NCBI GenBank assembly: GCA_023390695.1
Contig: JAEWCJ010000129.1
Span: 1 to 5,466 of the forward strand
Direction of reading: 5' to 3'
DNA length: 5,466 nucleotides
From: Pseudomonadota bacterium
Lineage (GTDB): Bacteria > Pseudomonadota > Alphaproteobacteria > Rhizobiales > Xanthobacteraceae
Shown piece by piece: positions 1 through 5,466 of the stretch. Position numbers and translations under genes: made by a program. The notes beneath the pieces are model-generated. The model worked only from the letters and a program-made list of their open reading frames with translations. It did not search any database and was not told where the DNA came from. Numbering within the stretch: position 1 is the first letter of the stretch; every line of letters begins with the position of its first letter.

Positions 1-1
1 C

Positions 2-1792
2 CCAACCGGCGCCGCGCCGCCGCGACGTCTTCGCGAGCAGGACTGGCAGGACTTCAGTGCCGAGGTCTTCGCCTTCTACCGGACGCTGCCGGACGGCAAG
101 CTGACCTATCGAAATATCGTTGGCTTCGGCCTCAAGGACAGTGTCTGGGATATCGGCCTGCTGGTCACGTGCGGACTGATCGGTGCTGCACTGGCAATGT
201 TGCCGCCGATTGCCTCCGAGCAGATCGCCAATATCGGCGTGCATACCGCGGACGTCGCGTTTCTCGCCAATCTTCTGGTGGTGCTGGTATTCGCCTTGGT
301 GGCGGAAACGTGCTTCTTCCTGATCGGACGCCTCGCGGAACTGCGCGTGCAGGGACGATCGGGCATCGCGTTGCATGCCGCCATGCTGGATCGCCTGCTG
401 CGTCTGCCATCGCCGACACTGCGCGCGTCGAATACGCTGATCCTGGCGACCCAAACGGAGACGGTGGAGAAATTCCGGCGCGGCCTGCTGAGCTTTGCCG
501 CAAGCGGCGTACTGGCGCTTGCCAATGGGCTGGCCGCCGCGGCGCTTGTCGCATTCGTCTCGCCTGTGGCCGGGCTGGTTGGAATTGCGCTGGTGATGGT
601 GCTGGTCGGGATCGCGGGATTTCTCGGCTGGGCGCAATTCAAGGCGATCTACGAAGGCGAGCGCATGGACGTCGTCGTTCTCGCCTTCGTTTACGATCTG
701 GTGCGGCTCATTCCGATCCTGCGGGCAGGCCGGATGGAGAAACGAGCCTTCACGCAGTGGAGCGACAACTTTCTGGCATTTCAGAGCCGTCTAATGCAGT
801 CGGCGCGGATATCCAACCGCCTCAGCATGATCGAGCCGCTCTGGGAGGCGCTCGCATTGATGCTGTGCTTCGCGGCCCTGGCATATGCGGGCGCGACCGG
901 TCAGATTTTTGCGGGCGGGGTGATCGTCTTTGTCATGGCGCTTGGCCATCTCATGCGAGCGGGCAGGGAGATGGCGCATGTCGTGATGGGGGCGTCCAAA
1001 CTGATGCCGATGGCCAAGCTGGCGCGGCCGCTCCTCGAATTGCCGATTGAGCCGTTATCGCCGGGGGCGCCCGGACCGGCCTTGTCCGGCCGCGTGGAAA
1101 TGACAGGAGTGAATTTCTTTTACGGTGCGAAGCGCGTTCTGGACGATGTTTCGCTGGATATCGCGCAAGGCGAGTTCATTGGCCTGGTGGGGCCGTCAGG
1201 AAGCGGCAAGTCGACATTGCTGAATGTGCTGATCGGCCTGGATCGTCCGGAATCGGGGCACATTCTGATGGACGGTTACGACCTCGCCGGCCTCGATCGC
1301 CGCCAGATCGCCCGCCAGATGGGCGCGGTGATGCAGGGAAGCCGTCTGCTTCCCGGCACGATCTACGACAATATCCGCGGCGTCAGTTCCATTGGAGTGG
1401 ATGAAGCCTGGGATTTTGCCGCCCAGGCCGGCGTGGATGAGGAATTGCGTGATCTGCCCATGGGCCTGCACACGATCGTGAGCGAAGGCGGCTCAGGTCT
1501 GGCGGCCGGCCAGGTGCAGCGCATTCTGATCGCGCGGGCGCTGGCCCAGAAGCCGGCCATCCTGGTGCTCGACGAAGCCGTGAGTGCGCTCGACGGTCAG
1601 CTTCAGGAACGCATTCTCGATAGGTTGGCCCGGCTCAAACTGACACGCATCGTCGTCGCGCATCGGCCCTCGACGCTGGCAAAGGCGGACAGGGTGTTTG
1701 TCCTTCAACAAGGCCGCATTGTCGACGTTGGCCGCATGGATGAGATTCTGCCGCGTCATTCGTTTTTTCATGGAACGGGGCCTGAAGCCTGA
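2..1792 (+). CDS. NHLM/NHLP-type peptide export ABC transporter, permease/ATPase subunit (ABC2 type), 5' partial
   Basis: This is an inner-membrane ABC exporter subunit, probably the ABC2 partner of an NHLM bacteriocin/RiPP export system (TIGR03797-like, recognised from memory of the family). The frame is open from base 2, giving 596 visible residues, so the N-terminus lies off the left edge. The ATG at 197 is not the start: the family-typical block FYRTLPDGKLTYRN lies upstream of it at residues 25-38. Six hydrophobic segments fall near residues 50-70, 85-109, 166-187, 188-210, 284-300 and 303-320. The ATPase domain follows: Walker A GPSGSGKST (397-405), Q-loop Gln 445, the family-like stretch GSRLLPGTIYDNI (446-458), signature LAAGQ (500-504), Walker B ILVLDE with Asp524/Glu525, D-loop SALD and H-loop His554. 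The signature deviates from LSGGQ; the other ATP-site residues are intact. No C39 peptidase domain is visible, as expected for ABC2 rather than ABC1. The gene is coupled to the downstream HlyD gene by a one-base overlap. A generic lipid or peptide exporter is less likely given that neighbour. Confidence 0.88.
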   Translation, partial: PTGAAPPRRLREQDWQDFSAEVFAFYRTLPDGKLTYRNIVGFGLKDSVWDIGLLVTCGLIGAALAMLPPIASEQIANIGVHTADVAFLANLLVVLVFALVAETCFFLIGRLAELRVQGRSGIALHAAMLDRLLRLPSPTLRASNTLILATQTETVEKFRRGLLSFAASGVLALANGLAAAALVAFVSPVAGLVGIALVMVLVGIAGFLGWAQFKAIYEGERMDVVVLAFVYDLVRLIPILRAGRMEKRAFTQWSDNFLAFQSRLMQSARISNRLSMIEPLWEALALMLCFAALAYAGATGQIFAGGVIVFVMALGHLMRAGREMAHVVMGASKLMPMAKLARPLLELPIEPLSPGAPGPALSGRVEMTGVNFFYGAKRVLDDVSLDIAQGEFIGLVGPSGSGKSTLLNVLIGLDRPESGHILMDGYDLAGLDRRQIARQMGAVMQGSRLLPGTIYDNIRGVSSIGVDEAWDFAAQAGVDEELRDLPMGLHTIVSEGGSGLAAGQVQRILIARALAQKPAILVLDEAVSALDGQLQERILDRLARLKLTRIVVAHRPSTLAKADRVFVLQQGRIVDVGRMDEILPRHSFFHGTGPEA

Positions 1793-1794
1793 TG
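1790..1794 (+). promoter_or_regulatory. Translational coupling junction (TGATG) between transporter and adaptor genes
   Basis: The TGA stop of the ABC transporter gene (1790-1792) shares its A with the ATG of the HlyD gene (1792-1794). Upstream there is only a G-rich stretch, GGAACGGGG at 1772-1780, too far from the ATG to be a good ribosome binding site. Re-initiation by ribosomes finishing the transporter is therefore the likely route. This fits co-expression of the two proteins in one complex. Confidence 0.7.
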
Positions 1795-3111
1795 TCGAAC
1801 ACCGGTCTCTTTCGTCCCGAAGCGCAGAAGAATCTCCAGCGCCCCGATCAGCTCGCCACCGGGCTGCGTCTCGTCAGGCCGGGCTTCGTCGCGGCGATTG
1901 CAACGCTCTGCACCATTGCCGTCGCTGCCGTTATTGGTGCGATCTACATTCAGGTGCCGATCTCGATTTCGGGAACCGGGGTCATTCTCAGTTCCAAGGG
2001 AGTTCTCGAGATCACCGTCTCCTCGGACCATGAGGGGCGCATTACCGACATCCTTGTGGATGCCGGCCAGCGTATCGAGGCGGGACAGGAAATCGCACGC
2101 CTCGTCCAGCCGGCGCTGCAGACCGAACTGACGCTCGCCGAAAGCGAGCTTGACCTTCTGGTCCAGGAAGAGGCCAGCGTTCGTACGCTGCAAGTGAAGA
2201 TCACCGGTCTTGTCGATCAACTGCACAAGCAGCAGGAAAACAACATCAGTTCATCGATCGGGCCGCTCGACGAGCGTGTCAGGCTGCTCGAATGGCTTTC
2301 TGGGCAGCAGGAGATATTGCGCAAGACCGGCGACGTGACGGTCGATCGTCTTCTCCGGATCCAGGCAGATTTGGCCGATGCGCGTGAGCGACTGGCCAGC
2401 AAGCGCGGAGAGCTTCTCGCGCATCAACTCGATAAAAACGAGAAGCAGGCGCAATACGAGCGTGAGCTGCACGCGCTGGCCACCCGGCGCGCCCAGGTCA
2501 AGCGGCAGATCAGCCGTCTGCGGGAGCGGATCAGGAATGAAACCGTGGTGCGCAGCACGCAGTCGGGGATCGTTTCGGAACTCAAAGTGTTTCCAGGAGA
2601 CCTTGTCCGCGTCGACACGCCGCTGATAAGTCTCGTGCCGGTGGACGAGAGTTTTGCGACGCTACGGCCCGGCGACACGCGGCTGGTTGCGGCGGTTCTG
2701 ATTCCGGCCAAGGACGGCAAGAAGATCCGGCGCGGGATGAGCGTCCTGATCGATCCAACGTCGGTGCGCCGCGACGTCTTCGGTGCGATCCCCGGCATCG
2801 TGACGGAGACCTCCAATGTGGCGGCAAGTCCTGAGCAGATGCGCCACATGCTGCGGAATGACGATCTCGTGCGAAAGCTGACGGCGTCCGGCCCGCCATT
2901 TCTGATCAAGGTCGAAATGTTCCGCGATCCGCGGACGAAGTCGGGCTTCCGGTGGACCAGCTCGCTCGGTCCGGACACCCAGATCACCGCCGGTACGCTG
3001 CTGGAAGGCAAGGTGCTGACCGAGCATGTTTCGGTTCTTGGCCTTTTGATTCCGGCGTTCAAAGAGATGTTGCGCGGTCCCGGCCGGCCGGATCAGGGCA
3101 TGCTGATGTGA
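1792..3111 (+). CDS. NHLP bacteriocin system secretion protein, HlyD-family periplasmic adaptor
   Basis: A complete 439-residue membrane fusion protein that would link the ABC exporter to the periplasm or an outer-membrane channel. It starts at the ATG overlapping the upstream stop. The N-terminus LFRPEAQKNLQRPDQL (residues 6-21) resembles the typical NHLM HlyD opening (TIGR03794-like, from memory), which supports this start. A short cytoplasmic tail leads to one membrane helix at about 31-53. The first lipoyl-like half motif is at about 70-104 (EGRITDILVDAGQRIEAGQ). Residues about 105-250 are charged and Leu/Gln/Arg-rich, consistent with a long alpha-helical hairpin. The second lipoyl half is at about 252-283 (SGIVSELKVFPGDLV), followed by a beta-barrel region at about 290-415. 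The C-terminal features GKKIRRGMSVLIDPTSV, SGPPFLIKVE and ITAGTLLEGKV are characteristic of the NHLM branch and separate it from ordinary HlyD/EmrA proteins. No signal peptidase site is seen, so the helix is probably a membrane anchor. It is the last gene of the operon; the next gene is convergent. Confidence 0.9.
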   Translation: MSNTGLFRPEAQKNLQRPDQLATGLRLVRPGFVAAIATLCTIAVAAVIGAIYIQVPISISGTGVILSSKGVLEITVSSDHEGRITDILVDAGQRIEAGQEIARLVQPALQTELTLAESELDLLVQEEASVRTLQVKITGLVDQLHKQQENNISSSIGPLDERVRLLEWLSGQQEILRKTGDVTVDRLLRIQADLADARERLASKRGELLAHQLDKNEKQAQYERELHALATRRAQVKRQISRLRERIRNETVVRSTQSGIVSELKVFPGDLVRVDTPLISLVPVDESFATLRPGDTRLVAAVLIPAKDGKKIRRGMSVLIDPTSVRRDVFGAIPGIVTETSNVAASPEQMRHMLRNDDLVRKLTASGPPFLIKVEMFRDPRTKSGFRWTSSLGPDTQITAGTLLEGKVLTEHVSVLGLLIPAFKEMLRGPGRPDQGMLM

Positions 3112-3204
3112 TCGTCCGGCCTTCCTGGCCAAATCCGAGGAAAACCGCCAAGCCGGCCGCTGACATCCTTGTTTATTGCCGGCCTTCGCTCTTTGCGGAG
3201 GGAG
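3112..3204. other. Convergent intergenic region with GC-rich inverted repeats
   Basis: These 93 bases separate the stops of the HlyD gene (+) and the Lon gene (-). The nonamer CCGGCCTTC occurs twice in direct orientation (3116-3124 and 3179-3187). A 7-bp stem with one G-T wobble can form between 3183-3189 and 3195-3201 around a 5-base loop. GCCGGC at 3152-3157 can also pair with GCCGGC at 3178-3183. None is followed by a T-tract on either strand, so a bidirectional or Rho-assisted 3' end is possible but not shown. No small gene or promoter is recognised here. Confidence 0.4.
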
Positions 3205-5466
3205 TTAGCCGGAAGCGGCGACGGCGCCGCTATCGTCCGCAGCCATCGCAGGCTTAGGCCCCGCTGGGTCGAGCGCCGCTGCGAGGGCCTCCTCGACGCG
3301 TTCCAGCCAGACGAACTCGAGCTGATTGCGGGCTTCCTCAGGGATGTCGTCATAGTCACGCCGGTTGCGGGCCGGCAGCATGACCCGTTTCAAGCCCGCG
3401 CGCGCCGCGGCGACCACCTTTTCCTTGATTCCACCCACCGGCAGCACCAGTCCGCGCAGGCTGATCTCGCCGGTCATCGCCGGGTCGCTGCGAATGGTCC
3501 GGTTCGTCATCAGCGAAGTGACAGCCATCAACATGGCGACGCCGGCGCTCGGCCCGTCCTTCGGGGTTGCTCCCGCGGGGACATGGATATGGATGTCGCT
3601 TTTCTCAAAATCCGTCGCATCGATACCGAGCTCTGCGGCGCGGTTCTTGACGATGCTGAGCGCTGCCTGCGCGCTTTCGCGCATCACGTCGCCGAGTTGG
3701 CCCGTCAGAATAAGCTTGCCCTGGCCCGGGATGCGGGTCGCCTCGACGAATAGGATGTCGCCGCCGACCGGCGTCCAGGCGAGGCCAGTCGCCACGCCGG
3801 GCACGCTGGTCCGCATGGCGACCTCGCTTTCGAACAGCGGAGCGCCGAGGATGGCTTGGAGGTCGTCGCGATCGATACGGATCGGGCCGCTGACACCTTC
3901 GGCAATACGGACGGCGGCTTGCCGAAGCACCTTGCCGATCTCGCGTTCAAGCCCGCGCACGCCGGCCTCACGCGTATAATGCTGGATGATCTCGCTCAGC
4001 GCCGCTTCGGTGATCTCGGCCTGGCCATCCTTGAGGCCGTTGGCCTCAAGCTGCCGCCGCACCAGATAGCGCAATGCGATCTGCAGCTTCTCTGAGGCCG
4101 TGTAGCCGGCGAGGCTGATGATCTCCATGCGATCGCGCAGCGGCCCCGGGATGGTGTCGAGAACGTTGGCGGTGGTGATGAAGACAACGCGGCTCAGATC
4201 GAAGGGAACGCCGAGATAATTGTCGCGGAAAGTTGAATTCTGCTCGGGATCGAGCACCTCCAGCATCGCCGCGCCCGGATCGCCATGGATGCCGGTGCCG
4301 AGCTTGTCGATCTCGTCCAGCATCATGACGCAGTTGCGGGCCCCGGCCTTGCGGATTCCCTGGATGATATTGCCGGGCAGCGCGCCGATATAGGTTCGCC
4401 GGTGGCCGCGGATTTCAGCCTCGTCGTGCACGCCGCCGAGACTGACCCGCACGAACTTGCGGTTCATGGCGCGCGCGATCGACTGGCCGAGCGACGTCTT
4501 GCCGACGCCCGGCGGGCCGACGAAGCACAGAATCGGAGCCTTGCCCTGCGGCGCGAGCTTGCGCACCGCCAGATATTCGACGATCCGCCGCTTGATCTTG
4601 TCGAGACCGTAATGGTCCTCGTCGAGGATCCTGCGCGCCTCGGCGATGTCGATCGGTGCCTCCTCCGGCAGCGCCCATGGCAGCTCGATCAGCCAGTCGA
4701 GATAAGTGCGCGCCATGCCGTATTCGGCGGCGCTGTCGGGCATGCGCTGAAGGCGGCGCAGTTCCTTGCGCGCGTGGTCCTCCACCTCCTTCGGCATCCC
4801 GGCCTTGGCGATCGCCTTGTCCAGCTCGGCGAGCTCAGCTGCCTTGCCTTCCTCACCCTCGCCGAGCTGCTTCTGGATGGCGGCCATCTGCTCGCGCAGC
4901 AGCACCTCGCGCTGCCGTTCGTCGAGCGCCGCCTTGGTCTGCTTGCCGATCTCGGCGGAAAGCCGCAGCACCTCGATGCGTTGCGCCAGCAGCCGCGAAA
5001 CCTTGTCCATCCTCGCGGTGACGTCGAGGGTCTCGAGGATTTCCTGTTTCTCTTCCGGCTTGATGTCCATGTAGGCCGTGGCGAGATCGGCCAGCCCGCC
5101 GGGAGAATCGACGCTCTGAATGGCGGCGATCAGCTCCTGCGGCGCCTGCGGCAGCAGCTCAAGAGCCTCCACCGCCTGACCGCGCAAATGCAGCAGGCGG
5201 GCTTCGATATCGGCGGTGCGGCCCTCCGATTCCGGAATTTGCAGGACCCGGGCGACGAAGAAAGGCCAGCCGCTGAGGAATTCCAGAACCTGGAAGCGCT
5301 GTTCGCCCTGGCAGATGAGATGCTGCGATCCATCGGGCGCGGTGACGTAACGCGCGATGTTCGCAATGGTGCCCATGCGGTGCAGATCAATAGCCGTGGG
5401 ATCGGCCAGTTCGGCATCCCGTTGCATGAGGATTCCGACCTGGCGCTGTTCGCGTATGGCTTGCTG
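3205..5466 (-). CDS. lon: ATP-dependent Lon protease (endopeptidase La), N-terminally partial
   Basis: A cytosolic AAA+ serine protease that unfolds and degrades misfolded and regulatory proteins. The frame is open through base 5466, giving 753 visible residues ending at TAA (3205-3207). Bacterial Lon is usually about 800 residues, so roughly 50 N-terminal residues lie beyond the right edge. The internal Met at 5425-5427 is not the start, because family-like sequence (REQRQVGIL) precedes it. Visible order: N-terminal substrate-binding domain (about 1-120); helical/coiled-coil linker (about 140-250, including [18 protein letters not shown]); AAA+ module with Walker A GPPGVGKT (317-324), pore-loop segment YIGALPG (359-365), Walker B MMLDE (381-385), sensor-1 Asn434, probable arginine finger Arg446 in RDRME, and sensor-2 region [10 protein letters not shown]; protease domain with catalytic Ser640 in PKDGPSAG and Lys683 in GGIKEK. 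The dyad spacing of 43 residues equals that of E. coli Lon (Ser679/Lys722). The protein ends in a disordered Ala/Gly/Pro-rich tail of about 20 residues. Where E. coli has AAHR after the catalytic Lys, this protein has AAAR, which may mark a secondary Lon paralogue. All catalytic residues are intact, so it should be active. Confidence 0.96.
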   Translation of the reverse strand, partial: QQAIREQRQVGILMQRDAELADPTAIDLHRMGTIANIARYVTAPDGSQHLICQGEQRFQVLEFLSGWPFFVARVLQIPESEGRTADIEARLLHLRGQAVEALELLPQAPQELIAAIQSVDSPGGLADLATAYMDIKPEEKQEILETLDVTARMDKVSRLLAQRIEVLRLSAEIGKQTKAALDERQREVLLREQMAAIQKQLGEGEEGKAAELAELDKAIAKAGMPKEVEDHARKELRRLQRMPDSAAEYGMARTYLDWLIELPWALPEEAPIDIAEARRILDEDHYGLDKIKRRIVEYLAVRKLAPQGKAPILCFVGPPGVGKTSLGQSIARAMNRKFVRVSLGGVHDEAEIRGHRRTYIGALPGNIIQGIRKAGARNCVMMLDEIDKLGTGIHGDPGAAMLEVLDPEQNSTFRDNYLGVPFDLSRVVFITTANVLDTIPGPLRDRMEIISLAGYTASEKLQIALRYLVRRQLEANGLKDGQAEITEAALSEIIQHYTREAGVRGLEREIGKVLRQAAVRIAEGVSGPIRIDRDDLQAILGAPLFESEVAMRTSVPGVATGLAWTPVGGDILFVEATRIPGQGKLILTGQLGDVMRESAQAALSIVKNRAAELGIDATDFEKSDIHIHVPAGATPKDGPSAGVAMLMAVTSLMTNRTIRSDPAMTGEISLRGLVLPVGGIKEKVVAAARAGLKRVMLPARNRRDYDDIPEEARNQLEFVWLERVEEALAAALDPAGPKPAMAADDSGAVAASG

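Noticed and set aside
197..199. First in-frame ATG as start of the ABC transporter
   Set aside because: The frame is open to base 2, and the sequence before this ATG encodes family-typical residues (FYRTLPDGKLTYRN) and the first membrane helix. The ATG is internal.
169..1050. Long plus-strand open frame overlapping the transporter (293 codons)
   Set aside because: It is Arg/Gly/Ala-rich with no family features, and it is out of frame with a clear membrane domain.
2424..3062. Long minus-strand open frame inside the HlyD gene (212 codons)
   Set aside because: The product is Ser/Arg/Thr-rich with no recognisable domain, and it lies antisense to a well-supported coding sequence. This is the usual shadow frame in GC-rich DNA.
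3183..3201. Intrinsic terminator hairpin between the convergent genes
   Set aside because: A 7-bp stem with a 5-base loop can be drawn, but it includes a G-T wobble and no T-tract follows on either strand. In DNA this GC-rich such stems are common by chance.
5425..5427. Met codon as start of Lon
   Set aside because: The frame continues upstream to the window end with Lon-like residues (REQRQVGIL). Starting here would remove the first strand region of the N-terminal domain.
1792..5427. Codon-use difference suggesting horizontal transfer of the export genes relative to Lon
   Set aside because: A hand count over roughly the first 75 codons of the HlyD gene and of the Lon stretch from 5427 gave about the same share of A/T-ending codons (a little over a quarter) in each. 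No contrast was seen at that scale.
1..5466. tRNA, rRNA, CRISPR array, insertion sequence or riboswitch
   Set aside because: Coding frames cover nearly the whole window, and no cloverleaf, regularly spaced repeats, transposase or terminal inverted repeats were recognised.

Overview
The window looks like a piece of a GC-rich proteobacterial chromosome, most likely an alphaproteobacterium of the Hyphomicrobiales (Bradyrhizobium/Rhodopseudomonas-like). That placement is an inference from base composition, the style of the Lon protein and the presence of an NHLM-type export system; nothing in the window fixes the taxon. It holds three genes, all densely packed. Two are cut by the window edges.

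Left half, + strand (2-3111): a two-gene operon fragment encoding the inner-membrane export machinery of an NHLM/NHLP (nitrile hydratase leader microcin/peptide) secretion system. The first gene, open at the left edge, is the ABC2-type permease/ATPase. It has six predicted membrane helices followed by a complete nucleotide-binding domain, whose signature motif is unusual (LAAGQ rather than LSGGQ). Its stop codon overlaps the start codon of the second gene (TGATG). That gene encodes the HlyD-like periplasmic adaptor (membrane fusion protein) of the same system. In known systems of this type, a peptidase-containing ABC partner (ABC1) cuts a nitrile-hydratase-like or Nif11-like leader at a double-glycine site, and the ABC1/ABC2/HlyD set exports a modified peptide. 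ABC1, the precursor peptide(s) and the maturation enzymes are not in this window and would be expected to the left.

Middle (3112-3204): a 93-base convergent intergenic stretch with GC-rich inverted repeats but no convincing intrinsic terminator.

Right half, - strand (3205-5466): most of an ATP-dependent Lon protease, lacking only its N-terminal start beyond the right edge. All AAA+ motifs and the Ser-Lys catalytic dyad are present. Details of the protease domain suggest it may be a secondary Lon paralogue. It is transcribed convergently to the export operon, so a shared function is not implied.

The most interesting point is the export pair. It marks the edge of a possible ribosomally made, post-translationally modified peptide cluster, with an ABC2 subunit that departs from the family norm in its signature motif and probably in its coupling region.
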